In this document: piece after piece, positions 38,590 to 50,405 of the stretch
Layout of the letters: the number at the start of each line of letters is the position of its first letter
How positions within the stretch are numbered: position 1 is the first letter of the stretch
Source of the DNA: Chondrus crispus
Lineage: Eukaryota > Rhodophyta > Florideophyceae > Gigartinales > Gigartinaceae
Reading direction: 5' to 3'
NCBI RefSeq assembly: GCF_000350225.1
Contig: NW_005179169.1
Span: forward strand, 32,993 to 96,992
Length of the DNA: 64,000 nt
The notes under the pieces: model-generated
What the model saw: the letters and a program-made list of their open reading frames with translations, nothing else
What the model was told of the DNA's origin: nothing
The model's database searches: none
Program-made: the position numbers and the translations under genes

Positions 38590-40891
38590 TCACTCACGGC
38601 GTGGGCGCTTGCCAGAGGGCTCCGCTCCCCGCACCGACGCGCTGGCGGGATCAGCATCGACTGCACCGTACGGTCTCTTCGCGGACACCTGCTCGCTCAA
38701 GACGACGAGGTGGTCCTGTGCCGCACGGATCCGTGCCATCGTCTCACTGCGCAGGAGATCCTCGCCGGTGTCGCGTTGGCGGATGGCGAACTGCAAGCCG
38801 GCCACCCACGCCCTGAGCTGAGTCGCCTCGATCAGCCAGGCGCGCGCGGACTCCAAAGCCGCCGCGAGGGTGGTCGGTGCAGGGACACCCGCGTAGCCGC
38901 ACTCCATCTGCAGACCGCGCAGGGCGGCCTGCGCGTCCGGGACCAAGACGGGGGCTTCGTTCGCTGGCGCCACAGTCGGGGCTCCATCGGCCGCCACCGA
39001 GGGGGTCTGCGTCCCCGTCGCGGTCATTTCGCTGACGGGGAAGACGGCGGAGCCCGGAACCGATCCGGTAGCTACCGCAGAGAGTTTATCCCCCGCGGGC
39101 TCGACAGTAGGAACCTCCCGAGGGGCCCCCACCGGGGCGGGGTCCGTGACCGGCACTTCCATGGCCGGCGTTTCCATGGCCGGCGGTGGCGAATCCGCAG
39201 TGATCGCATCGCCCACTCTAGGGGGCGTCGAGGGACCGACTGGAAGGCCCTCTCCGAGGGCGGTGTTACCCGGCATCGGTAGAACCGGCGGGGTCGACAC
39301 GGGCAGAGACTCCACGAACGGTTCGGCGGGAGTCCCGGCGGAGGCAACGGCGGCGCCCCACCCGTCACCGGAGGCGATGGCCGCACCGTACGACGGCGAC
39401 CCGTCGTCCGGCAGGGGGTCGTACCAGTTGTCGGCCTCCGCCGACGTACCATCCTAATGCGGCATCCGCAAGGAGCAGCCGCGGGCCCAACTGTACCACA
39501 CGAAGTCGCCGCGCTCTCGAAGAGACCAGTCCAACCGTTCGGAAAAATCGAGGATGGCCTCCGCGCCAACCGGGTCGAACGACGTCCCCTCGAGAATGGC
39601 GGCCACCCCGACCGATCGGATGAGCTGCAAAAGCCCCGCCGATAACCGGAAGAGAGAGCCTCGCTCGCCGGGTTCGTTCCCGTTCCGGCTCGCCAGGCGA
39701 GGGTCCGGACACCTTGTGAAGAACGGGAGGCCGTCCCGTGCGGCGTGTAGGAAACACAGCAACGCCAGGACGGCCCACTCTGAGAGCAAGATGGCGTCGA
39801 TCAGTCGACGCATTCCGGGCGTCGCCTCTCGCCCGAAGGAACCGTCCGGCATCCACCGCGCTGCGGCATACGCCAGCACGCTGGGGGTGGGGACGCAGAG
39901 GTACTGTGGAGCTTCCAGATTGCTCCAACCGTCCGGTAAGGCTGGGTATAGCCGCCCCCAGCGCCCGTGGGCACGACGAAGAATTCCGTCGTGTGCCACA
40001 TGTGGAAGTAGGCATCGGCGCGGCGACACCGCAGCCGGGTCTCCTTGGCGGAATTCTCGCCCCACTGCACACGGTCGGCCGCACTGTACCACCAGTCGAA
40101 CGGGCGGGGGAATGCCATCAACTGCACGTGGGGCTTAGGATCCACGTCCCCGCCGAACCTCTCGAAGACGTCGAACAACCGCGAATGACACTGGTCCTCA
40201 CCCGCACAGCGGATGTACAGAAGATCCGAACGGGAATCCGCCATTACGCGAGGGGGCACGTGGACCCAGCGGGTCCTCCAAGCGGCCGAGCGGTTGTCTT
40301 GGCGGATTCGTCCGCGAGGGGAGGGCGTGCGGATACCCCGCCGCCTGGGGATGGCCCCAAACCGAGCAGCATCGGGGAAGGCCGTTCCGATGTAAGCCTC
40401 GACGGACATCGGCGGCAGCGCCTGTGAGGGGCTGCGACCACCCCGGGGAATCCGGTGGTCTAAGTCAGCCCCGGGCAATAAACTCCGAACGGCACGAACA
40501 CCCGTCCGGAGCCAGCCGGACGGCGGAGCCTCTGTCGCCGGGGGTGTGGTCGCGTACGGGTCCGGCGGTACTGGGCGGTTGCTCGCTCCGGCCGCCGCCT
40601 GCCCCGTGGCTACAACCCAGTCGGGGATCGTCTCAGTACGGTCGTCTCGCCGACTTGGGGAGCCGGGGCTGAGCGCAGAGGGCGCGGTAGGGGACCCTGG
40701 ACGGCGGGAAGGCCGCGCGAGGGAAGAACCCAGGCGCCCGAAGCCCACACCCGCGGGGCTGCGATGCTCGTCGCGGGTTGACCCACCGGGCCCGCCGCCA
40801 GCGCCGGGTGAAAGGTAGGGACCGGCGCGGCTGGCGCCGTAGGGAGCTGAGCCCGAGGGGGGTGACCCCGCTCGGATGATCGGTTGTCCAT
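38590..40891 (-). pseudogene. Antisense coding region in Gypsy B, interrupted
   Basis: The minus strand between the repeat and the 3' LTR holds three successive frames: about 40891-40610, 40748-39801 and 39954-38590. The last contains one TAG at 39454-39456 and otherwise reads through. Content includes PRPFDWWYSAADRVQWGENS, YLCVPTPSVLAYAAARWMPD and FDPVGAEAILDFSERLDWSL, then a Pro/Ala/Thr-rich tail and a final helical segment. Amino-acid use and the continuity of theme suggest one gene of some 700 residues broken by two frame changes and a stop. I do not recognise the family. A plausible start is the ATG at 40891. Confidence 0.5.
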
Positions 40892-41181
40892 GCGAGAGGA
40901 GGACAGGGGGATGAGACGAGATGTGGAAGTGGAGATAGTGGGGTGCGTGGTGTGGGGTGATGTGAGAGAAAAGGAAAGCGTGAGGAGACCCATTGCCGCG
41001 CCAGGGGATCCGACGCGGTTAAATACCAAAAACTCCATAGGCTCCCCTAGGGAGTTGGCCGTAGTCCGCCCGCGCCCCCGTGGTCGGGGCGGGCTTCCCC
41101 GTACGGATGGGACACTCTGCAAGCCGGTCATGTCAACCCCCAGCCGAGACGGGGACGTGTCGCGAAGTAAGGAAGGGGGTC

Positions 41182-41774
41182 TGTGGTACAATTCCACACC
41201 GCGACCCCCGGTGGGAGATGAGAACCGTCGGGACGGGCGGTTACTACTGTAGTAATCGTGCACGCGCCCTCTGAAAGCACAGTTTTACCTCCACGGCGTA
41301 CACGTGGCACAACCGTTGGCGCCGGTTGTGGCCACGGGCACACGTGTGCGACCCGTCCGGTAAGTAATTAGCAATGAGTGGTTAATGGTACAAATTAGCC
41401 AATTTAGTACAGTAGCTGGTATACAGTATGTAACAGCTACTGTAGCGGGACAGGTGTCCTGGCGTCCCACTTAGGGGTTAAGACCGGGGGCACCTGCCCC
41501 ATTCCAGTAAACGGGGGCAGACTCGCCTCCCTTCCCTTTACGGCTTTTTGCTAACTCCGTCCGGTTTTACCTCTAAGTCTCAGGCTTCTAACCCGTGACC
41601 GGCTGTATGGTTACAGCACCTCCACTCAGCTGCACGTCACCGGCCACGTGTGCCTTCCCTCTTTACGAGTTCTTCCGATCGGTCCGCGCTCGCGTGGGTA
41701 CCCCGCGTCGCGCGCTCCCTCACACTAATCCCCTCTCGTTTCCGAGTGGTCGGGACGTGGGTAGTTATACCACA
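41182..41774 (+). repeat. Gypsy B 3' LTR
   Basis: 593 bp, partner of 31727-32319. Confidence 0.95.
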
Positions 41775-42622
41775 TCGGCAATCCCGGATCCAGTGTCGGT
41801 CTTCTTTAGCCCTACATGGAGGATGCCGGCAAGGTGGCGCTCGCCTAGAAGATTTTCTCCCTTCTTGGGCTTATTTCCGGAATCGGCTCTTGGTGACTTG
41901 TCGTTGTTACCACCGCGTTTCGGGTTTTGACTTCGAGATTCCTCTCGCTTTTTACCTGGGCCGGTGTCCAGTATTTGGAATGCTTCCGACAATCGGATGC
42001 AGTGTTGCATAAACTTTGGGAAATCTTTCGTACAATCGTGATAGGCGAAGTCCAAATCCGATTCCAGTCGTTTATTTAGCTGCAGCGGTTTTATCGCTGA
42101 CAGTACGTGATAAAACGCAACCTTCTGGTTAACCTTCAGTAGTCAGGCCAAACCGTGACGTCGGAGTAGTTTGTGGTAGGACAAGAACAAGGATTCCATC
42201 CTAGAACTGGCGTTCTTATCGGACATGTCCATCCGTATTTCGGTTTTCATCAGGGAATCTAAGGTGTCAAGATTGACAGCTTCCTTAGATTCCTCGGCCT
42301 TCTTCTCGAAATACGAGCGTAGCTCCGAATATGGTAATGTTCCATAATCGGTATGTCCTTCGATGAAACCAAGAGCCAACGCGGACTCCACGATTTCTGG
42401 ATCGACACAGAATTTCAGATTAACCGGACAGATCGGTTCCGTCGAGATGCTTCCGGCAACGGTGAATTGTTGCGAACTTGAGTCGAACTTGCGCACGTAC
42501 TGATCGTACAAGCGGAGAAAGATCCAGACTGACTCGGAATCGGTCCGAAGCAGTCTGGGATTCGCTACCGAGGATGCCAAAAATGACGATACGAGCGGCC
42601 CTTCGGGCCGTTCGTCAGACAT
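41775..42622 (-). pseudogene. gag: Gypsy A gag, with one TGA
   Basis: It starts MSDERPEGPLVSSFL at 42622. It reads open to TGA at 42143-42145 and then stays open in the same frame (LLKVNQKVAFYHVLSAIKPL, then LDFAYHDCTKDFPKFMQHC) to the Gypsy B junction. No zinc knuckle is visible before the junction. Confidence 0.65.
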
Positions 42623-42687
42623 CCGAAAGTCGGTAGGGTTGATCGAAGGCCTCCTAGGCGGTAAGAGAAGTAATGGTAGTGATCGCT

Positions 42688-42931
42688 CTAATAACTTCGG
42701 GGACGGAGGAGTCGGGATAACCAAAGTATGTTGTTGGTTGTGCAGATGAAGGACCGATGAGGGTTTATTGACGAGAAGCGAACTCGTCATCGCTTAAGTC
42801 AAACCGGAATCCGGAATGAGCTGGCTGTTCTAATTACAGGCCAGCCCTTGATTATTCTAAATTACACCGTAGAAACTACATCTACAGAAAACCGAGTTCG
42901 GAATTAGAATAGAACCAGACCAGCGGTCACA
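42688..42931 (-). repeat. Gypsy A 5' LTR
   Basis: 244 bp, partner of 27572-27815, with about six differences, followed by CTTGGC. Confidence 0.9.
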
Positions 42932-43105
42932 CTTGGCTTTAATTTCATATATCGCTGATCATTCAGTTAAATATATCACGCTAGCACTGTAGTGTGAGGT
43001 AACATTAGCAGTTAATTGGATATCCATCATCCGGCAGTGATGACAAGACACATAGGTGTGGGTTCTGTACATGCAAGTAACTTGGCAAGCCAAACAATGA
43101 GAAAT

Positions 43106-44973
43106 CTAGGGACTCTCGACGTCTGTACTACTCGAGGATGGAAGCTCATGCTCAATTTCCGGGCTCTCGTCCTCCTCTCCCCACTTACCCATGAATGTGT
43201 AAGAATGCAACTGAGATTCGAAGATCTCTTCACGGCCTTGCTGAGCGAAAATGAAAGGCTGTAAGTAGAATTGAAAAAAGGTGCAAACGAAATTATAAGG
43301 GCCACGTTAGTTGCCAAGTTCAGCAGAAAGGTAGAAATCGTTCTTCGCGCACTGGAGAGAAAAGGAGTACATACCATGTAGTACGTCGCGAAAACAGCGC
43401 ATAATGAAGCGGCCAAAACAGGTGAAGTCGCATTTACTTCGCCAGCAAGTCCCGCAAGAATGAGCGGGGTAGCGAGTGCAGTTCTTGTGATGGCGACGTT
43501 GATACCAGCCGCAACGGACAAGATTGCGACAACCGGGGGAATGGACGGGAACAGAAAGCAAATAGCCCTGCCAAATGCAGCGCCAGCGGCGAAGAAAGGA
43601 AAGATGAAGCCACCTCGATATCCTCCGGCAACAGTGAAGGAAATCGCGATGAGTTTGGCGACACCCACAATAAATGCCGTCGTGAAGCCCGTGATTTCAA
43701 ATCCATTCAGACCGCTTGTTGGCCAGATGTGCGGGAGGCTGGACGCTGGGGACAGAGAACCAATGGTCTGCATTTCAAACTCACCCCAGAAGAAAGTCTG
43801 CGGAATGAGTAGGCCGAGAGTAACAACCCCAACTCCTCCAAAAATGGACAGCTTGAGAGGGTCTGACGAAATATTGAACTGGTCGAGCTTCTTGACCACA
43901 GCCCAATGCCCATGAGCGAATATTGCAGCAATACCAGCACCGACGAGGCCGAGGATGGCACCAATGCAAACGAGCTTAGCTGAAGAGTCTTTCAAAGTCT
44001 CTGGCGTAAAGAAATAAATAGGACCGATGGGAAGGCCGGCCATGCCACGGAAAACGACAAGGCATGTGACACCAGAGAAAATGGCTTCGAGGGCGTGCTC
44101 GAAGTATTCATACCCAAGTCTGCTATTGATTTCGAGTGCGAACAGCGACCCTCCAAGTGGGACTCCGAAGAAAGCTGCCAGTGCACAAGCCATCCCGCAG
44201 AGTGTGTGCTTACGAACAACGTTCTTGTACTTTTGCTTGAAAAGATAGATGCTGACCCAGCCGGCAATGGAGGCGCAAATAGCAACAAGCGGAGCCTCAG
44301 GACCAAGTGAACCGCCACCAAGGATGGAGAGTTGGGAAGAGGCAACCATAGCGGGGGCATGGCCAATGGGAACGTAGCCCATCTTGTGAACACATTTGAC
44401 GGTGTACGCGAGATCTCCGGGGAAGCCCATGACCTTAATGGAGACTCCGACGAGGATAGCGCAAATCATGCCAACGATGGGAATCCAAACCCAGTGGAAG
44501 CATGGGAGCCACATGGGGAAACTCTCGGCAAGCTGCTCGGGGAGTGTCTTCCACAAGAACTCCAGGAAGAACTCGAGCATAGTATAGTACAAGAAGGCCG
44601 CCACTCCGCAAAGCACTCCGATAACAGCGGCGATAAACAGGGATACGGGAACAGTACCAGATTGTAGGTTTGTGATGTCGTCGAAGAAGGCTTGGAAACC
44701 GAAACGGTTGTGCACATCGATGTCAGGGCCGGCGGGCTCCTCCAGAAGTCTCGGAAAGCTTCTCTGGGCAGGGGAGGGATCTGTCGGAGCTGGGATGGCG
44801 ATAAGTGGGGTCTTTTCATGTGCGGATGCTGTTGAGGCCGAAGCAAGGTTGGAAGCGTTGTCTACTGCGTCTCCGATGGGAGTGTAGGTATCGGGAGCTG
44901 CGGCCTGCATTGGTGCAGTAGTATTAGGGTCGTTGCCGTCGGGGGAGGTGGTTCGGGGATGAAGGGGCTCCAT
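43106..44973 (-). CDS. ClC-family chloride channel or anion/proton exchanger, two exons
   Basis: Exon 1 is 43375-44973 and exon 2 is 43106-43258, with a 116-bp intron (GTATGT...TTACAG). The 583-aa protein has a 120-residue hydrophilic N-terminus and then the multi-helix ClC core. Motifs are GGGSLGPEAPLV (the Glu corresponds to the gating or proton Glu), FGVPLGGSLFALEI and GGYRGGFIFPFFAAGAAFGRA. The selectivity-filter GSGIP motif is not conserved, and no CBS domains follow. Splicing gives a short C-terminus, PFIFAQQGREEIFESQLHSY and an acidic tail; reading through the intron would add a non-homologous tail. The Glu suggests exchanger rather than channel activity, but this is inference. Leader sequence upstream of the ATG is pyrimidine-rich. 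Confidence 0.9.
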
Positions 44974-45914
44974 AGCAAGAAAAATAGGGGGAGATGCAGG
45001 GGGTGAAAGTGAAGGTGGCGGATGGGAAGAGGAGTGCGAGGCCGTGTGCGATCGCTGAAAGACTAATATAAGCAATCGGAGAAAGATGGGAAGATATCAG
45101 AGCTGACAGAGGGGTCGTGCGAGCAAAAAGCTGTTTCGTCAGGTGTTCTACAAAGTGGGGAGTGGTGGAATAGTCTGGGCACCTCTTCAACCCCGGAGAT
45201 GTAAGAGCATCTGTGGGCTTTTTGTGGTTCCTGTACGATGTACGGCACTGTACTGCACTGTGCATAGATATCTTATTGTATGTATCCCAAACATTATCTA
45301 AAGGAATGGTAGAATTGGTTGAATCAATCGTTGGGACAAAATGTGCGACGAGATGCGAGCGGGTGTGATCGGGTGATGAAGGCAACAAGCAGATCGGAAA
45401 GCGCAGGTATAGACTGGGGTACAGTATAAGGCCCGACAAAAAGGCATTGCGAAGTAACGGGCCTTGCAGCGAAGCGCGGAACGAATGGTGCAAGGGAAGA
45501 AGTTTGAACATGGGTGGGTAGGAAAAAGGTCGCAAGCTGGTCTAAACTCGACAACTAGAGTTGAATAAGGCGTGTGGCGCAAAGGCGATTAGGCAAGGGA
45601 ACGTGTTTCGAATGCGAAAGCAGAAATGGTGTGTACATGTTGAAAAGCAACGTCATTTCGACGGTTTATGAGCGGATGTACTCTTGACCTGATGTAGGTG
45701 GGCACGGGAGGGAGACGAGGTCGACATGCGCAATGATGAAGTGCAGTGGTGCAACGGTTGCACCACGGTCGCGACATGCGCAAATGGACGCTCAAGTGCG
45801 TCACGCCATCAATCATCGTAGTCACGGATGTAGCACATCCTCTAGCTAGAAATATATAACTGTATTTCATGATACGGCTCTACCTTTTCAGGACATGCGA
45901 GCGGTATGTACAAC

Positions 45915-45962
45915 TGGATTGTTGTCCTACTGTTAGGACTCCTGGTAGGACACGACAATCCA
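45915..45962. repeat. Imperfect hairpin
   Basis: TGGATTGTTGTCCTAC (45915-45930) pairs with GTAGGACACGACAATCCA (45945-45962) apart from a two-base bulge. This may be the fused ends of a small transposon or a transcribed hairpin. Confidence 0.7.
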
Positions 45963-46367
45963 CTCTTCTCGAGCCATGGTATTCCTAAATATATATAGGC
46001 TCATATATATATGGAATACGAGTCACAACACTATACAGTACATGAAAGCGTAAAAGGCACATTCTCTATCCCTGAATTACTTTTTGTTTCGGCCTGTTCA
46101 GCACCCCTTCTTCCATGTCACGCAGGCGTGATGCCCATTTGTACTCGTTTGGACATCAATCTCTGTGGTGCAAAAGAGGCCGGCACAGTTGTAGCCTGCC
46201 GCACAACGCCTTGCAAGGCAGTCTCTTCCGTACACGTTTCAATAATCCGCCCGAGTACAAGATTCGTGTTCTGTACCCGTGTGGAAATCCAACCTGAATT
46301 CATCCCACGCTCGCCCATTTTTTAAATTTTCTCCATCGCCCCTCCCCTCACATCCTACTCACATTCC

Positions 46368-46395
46368 ACAGTACCAAGGGTACCCTTGGTACTGT
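46368..46395. repeat. Perfect 28-bp palindrome
   Basis: The half-site ACAGTACCAAGGGT is followed directly by its exact reverse complement ACCCTTGGTACTGT, with no spacer. Its right end continues as TACTGTA. Confidence 0.9.
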
Positions 46396-48840
46396 ATGGA
46401 ATCCACACCCATGCACCGCAACTCTCTGTCATCCTGTACCCTGTGCAACATCGCCTTCTGACGTCCTTCTACTGCCCCCGGTGTCGCAGCCACGCTTCTA
46501 CAAGTTGTATAGTATCGCCATTACGAATTGCCACCTCACCTTGTCTACCGAATCGAGGCGACAACCCCTACATGTCGCAAGAGCCTTTCGTAGGCTCGAC
46601 ATGCGTAGGTCACTGCTGACGTGAGTCATGCGATTATTCGTCCCATTCAATGCCAGCACACCCACGAAACCCGACGTAAATTTACCTTCCAGTGCTCTGA
46701 CTGCAGAACATTCTCCTCACATCCTTCCACGAGCCCAATCGCATGCATAAAGGCGTCTACCCAACACGGCTGGATACAGTACTTTGCTGTCACGTTACAC
46801 TTCACTCCCATTTCTCCTTGCTCCACAACTTGCTATCACAATTCGCTTCCACCACAGTGAAGAACGAGATTTCTGATCCCATGTGGCTGTCGTTCACAAG
46901 CCTAGTCTTGTACTACTTTGATCTGCAAGCGTGAGGCACTTATTGTATTTTTGCGACCCTGTGTCGTTGCACAGAATGCTTCATAGCGGCCGCGAGTCTC
47001 CTCTCTTTCTGATTCAACTGTCCTACTCATCAACTCTGCGAAAACTTGAATTGAAACTCAATTTCTGGCTTAATCCCATTTCTTCTCCCTTCCCGGTCCC
47101 TTTTCCAAGAAATGGCACATGCCCTTGACGTCGCACCAAACTGCCATTCCCTATACCTGAATCGCTACACCTGCTTACGTCGAAAACATCTCCTCCGATG
47201 CCGATGTCACAGATGCCTGAGCTAGTTTTCACACATGACGCAATTCAGCCGATTCCATTTATACGACGCATCCACATAAGTGCGATTGAAATGAGATGTA
47301 TTGTCACGTGCCTCTTTCAACACGCACTTTCTCTTCTGTGGAAAAAGTTCCATGCTGCTCAACGCAGAAGAGAACTCCATGTACAATTACATGTCTTCGA
47401 GTAGTCTGCTTTCAAAGTCATGCTGTCGTTATAATCTTATGGGGCATACTTTTCAATTTTGGTCTCTATAGAATTAGGAGAACAAAAGACAAGAGCTTTT
47501 GTATCCATGCGGCCATCAAAAGTTTGTAGCAGTGTACATGACCATTACCTTTACTAAGGGATATGCAAAACGAATCTACAGCTCCCGCACAAAAAAAACC
47601 ACCGGTCAAAAAATACGGGCGTGTTGAAGCAGAACGAGATTCTGTTCAATGGCGCGTCAGTGCTTTCATAAACTTCCGTTGACCAATTCTCGCTGTGTTG
47701 TGTTTTCGTGATGAAAAGAATCATCTTTCCAGCTGGCAGTGCTGATCACTATATAAGGGTTTGCGTCACTTCGAAACGTTATCTATTTTGTGTTACGTTT
47801 TCTGAGAGTACATCAAAAACGGTGGGATTTCTATGAATGCTGGAACAAAATTATTCCATAAAAGCGAAGTGTGCGTGCAACACTGGAGTGAGCAAGTTTA
47901 CTGCACTGTTCAATGAAGACAAAAAACTCATCAAGTGAACTTGTAGTGGTCCGGTTAATGCAAGGAAGGATAAAATCCCCATATTTGGTAGATGACGTAG
48001 AAACGGTTTCGTCTTACATCACCCCACAAATAGTCCCCAACAGAATAAAATGAGACATCCATTGCCTCAACAACAGCTGTTGTCGAAGAGTACGACAGAT
48101 CTCCTATCAAAGCAACATCAGCAGCTACCAAAAAGAGAAGTCACAAATGGCGTGTCATCAAAGCTTGACCATTCTTAGGTTGGTTCTCATTTGGCGAAAA
48201 CCCTGTGTTACAGGATTCGCAGGGAGTGAAAATCGTACTCGAGAGGTAATACTCCTCATAATATGAGGCTCATATTGTGTCAGCCGTGACGTCAGCCCTC
48301 CAATTGGGCTGCACTGGTCGACTGAAACACTGTCATTTCGTTGTGATCAAAATCTGACAAACCCATATTCGAGAAAGCATATACCAGCAGAAACTTCTCT
48401 CGTCGAGTGTTTTTGTCAAGACTGGTCAGAGTACATCTACGGTTTTTGCTCGTGTATGTCTTATGATACGCATAGAATTGCTGCTAAGTTTCGTCGAAAA
48501 GAGAACTACAGAGCTTGCTAACCGGCATCTAGGAGCCTGATCACTGAGTGCATTCGAGAATTGCCTTTTCTGCCAAATCGCCAGATCAGAAAACGTGCGA
48601 GCCAATGAGATATTTATATTATGACAAAATTTGACGGAGCATCTCTAAATCTGCCGAGGGGCTCGCACCCCTCGACAGACCGCCAGAGCTTGCCAGACTG
48701 TCAAAATCCCGTGAAAATATCGGAATGTCAGCAACGCGTAGACTTTTAGGGATGGTTTTCAGAGATTCTTGCTGATTGAGTGGCAGACCGCACCCGATAT
48801 AGCTGGAAGAGGGGGTGTACGTCTATGAAAGCGTGGCGTC

Positions 48841-50192
48841 ATGAAGTTATCGAAGAAAGAGAAGCTCATGATGGTGGCTGCAAGCGCCGCCGCCGTAGGT
48901 GCTGCCGTGGCGGCGGCGACATTCGTCGTACAACGACGGAACATCCACAAGAAGCCGCGGGTGGGGAGGGCACACGCCAATGCTCGCTACAGTCGAAGGA
49001 GTCTTCTCCACCCTCGACGAGAAAATGCGCGGACTACTTGGCGTGTCATATTGGGGCAGGAAGACGATTCATCATTCGAGATCAGCACTAATTTCACTCG
49101 TTCTGTCTTCATGACACATCTCTACCCTGCATTTAGTCACGAACGTGAATTATATAATTGGGGTAGTCCGTTCCGGCGAGGTCCCAAGACTAGAGGCCGT
49201 CGTGCGTATATGCGAAGTGTTGATCTTCTTGGTCTTTGTTTATGGTAGTAAGATTCAACCATACTGCACGCTAGCAATCACCGTGTCATTTCTGATCAGT
49301 GGCAATGGAAACTCCCGAGTGCGAGAATCTAAAATATTGTATTTGCTTTGCGAAAGCTGTTGGGCTCTATGAATGCGACAGGTATCTAAAAACTCGTGGC
49401 CGCGTTTATATACTCTGTCCCGTGTTCGGAAGGACTCAGTCTTCTATCTCAGACTGGCTTCATTATAGCCTCACTGTCCTCGAAATTGTAGTTACGGACC
49501 AAAAGCACATCCTGTTTGCCATTAACTGGCCTACGGCTGTCGAGATGGAGGCATCATCGCAATTGTTACAAAAGAATCGGCCCTATGGACGTTTACTTCG
49601 AGGCGTTTTTGCGGTCACTGATGGCACTCGGATGCCGTGCGCGGAGTTTACAGATCCAGGTATGCAAAACGCGTACTATGAGGGCTACACGCAGTCGGTT
49701 GAGGTCACAAATCTCTTTGTTTGGAATATTGCTGATGAACTGATTCACGCCGCCATCAACTTTCTCGGATCGTGGCATGATTCTCGCCTTGCCAGTGCTT
49801 CCGGTCTATACTGGCCGATGTTGAGTGATGAGAATACTCCTCCAGGATACGCAATAATAGGAGATAGTGCCTTTGCAAATAACTACAGAATAACGAATGG
49901 AAAAGTGATCCGTTCGAAGAAAACGAATGAGATGTGAGATGTACCGCAGGGTGAAAATCTCGCTGCGATTGATCTGATCATGCAGCGGGTGATGTCGAGC
50001 GAGCGCCAGTCTCCAGAGTGGGGAGTACGTGCACTGAAGGGCCCCTTCGGGCGTCTCACAGTTCCCTTACCTGCAGATGCATACAAAAGATGCCGCATTA
50101 GTCGCCTGTGTTGTCACTTGTTTAACATGAGAACGCGAACAGTTGGTCGCAATCATATTCGTGCAACGTATGGCACACACTATATGTTGTAA
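48841..50192 (+). pseudogene. PIF/Harbinger transposase gene 1, one intron, one internal TGA
   Basis: Exon 1 (48841-49244) and exon 2 (from 49382) join across a 137-bp GT-AG intron so that LLGLCLW continues YLKTRGRVYILCPVFGRTQS, the family pattern. The DDE_Tnp_4 core shows GVFAVTDGTRMPC (first Asp) and NFLGSWHDSRLA (second Asp), then YAIIGDSAF. A TGA at 49935-49937 interrupts, after which the same frame continues SERQSPEWGVRALKGPFGRL, holding the expected Glu and C-terminal region, to a TAA near 50190. One nonsense change thus separates it from an intact gene of about 400 residues. I could not place terminal repeats. Confidence 0.8.
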
Positions 50193-50405
50193 TAAATACA
50201 GGTCGCGGTAGACGACGAATAGTGCGTGCGATGTAGAAGAGGGGTTGGATTTAGAGGAAGGCGACGGAGAGGAGAGAGGTTTTCGAGGACGAGGGGGTTT
50301 TCAGGGGGAAGAAATGGTAGCAGTGAGTGCCAGGAACGTGGGAAAAAGCTAAGAAGTACTCTTTTTAATGATAATGTTTGTTACTTACCACTTTCTCACG
50401 TGCTT

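Larger units (their letters stand above)
31727..41774 (+). mobile_element. Gypsy B: Gypsy retrotransposon nested in Gypsy A
   Basis: 593-bp LTRs (31727-32319 and 41182-41774) match end to end with roughly 10-12 differences. The flanks share CGGC (31723-31726, 41776-41779); a 5-bp duplication would need one mismatch. A probable tRNA primer site starting TGGTACTC begins at 32323, and a purine-rich AAGGAAGGGGG precedes the 3' LTR. The internal order is gag, protease, RT, RNase H, integrase plus chromodomain, an 80-bp tandem repeat, then a long antisense coding region. Frameshifts and stops interrupt pol. Confidence 0.93.
27572..42931 (-). mobile_element. Gypsy A: minus-strand chromodomain Gypsy retrotransposon, split by Gypsy B
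   Basis: 244-bp LTRs (27572-27815 and 42688-42931) differ at about six positions. The flanks share CTTGGC (27566-27571, 42932-42937), a 5-6 bp target duplication. Reading on the minus strand: 5' LTR, gag, protease, RT/RNase H, integrase with chromodomain, polypurine tract GAAAGAGGGGAG (27827-27816), 3' LTR. Gypsy B (31727-41774) interrupts it between gag and protease. Stops and a frameshift show it is inactive. Confidence 0.92.
44974..48840. other. Gene-poor stretch of 3.9 kb
   Basis: No gene can be supported. Overlapping short frames lack homology or composition of coding sequence. Notable pieces are a hairpin at 45915-45962, AT-rich arms GTATTCC/GGAATAC around 45980-46020, a perfect 28-bp palindrome at 46368-46395, several TACAGTA/TACTGTA sites, a TATA-like ACTATATAAGG near 47750, and a short GC hairpin near 48655. 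Confidence 0.5.

Noticed and set aside
31727-41774. Gypsy B as an endogenous retrovirus
   Set aside because: No envelope-like gene: the extra coding region is antisense and lacks a signal peptide or membrane anchor.
43027-43374. Unspliced C-terminus of the ClC protein
   Set aside because: Reading through the GTATGT...TTACAG intron adds 116 residues without homology; splicing gives a compact acidic tail ending at 43106.
46011-48840. Small frames of 60-104 codons
   Set aside because: Random distribution over all frames, no start context, no family motifs and no support for splicing between them.
29037-49937. Reassigned UGA (Trp) code in this nucleus
   Set aside because: TGA is the true stop of the CBM20 and deoxyhypusine synthase genes, and host genes use TGG for conserved Trp; decay is the simpler explanation.
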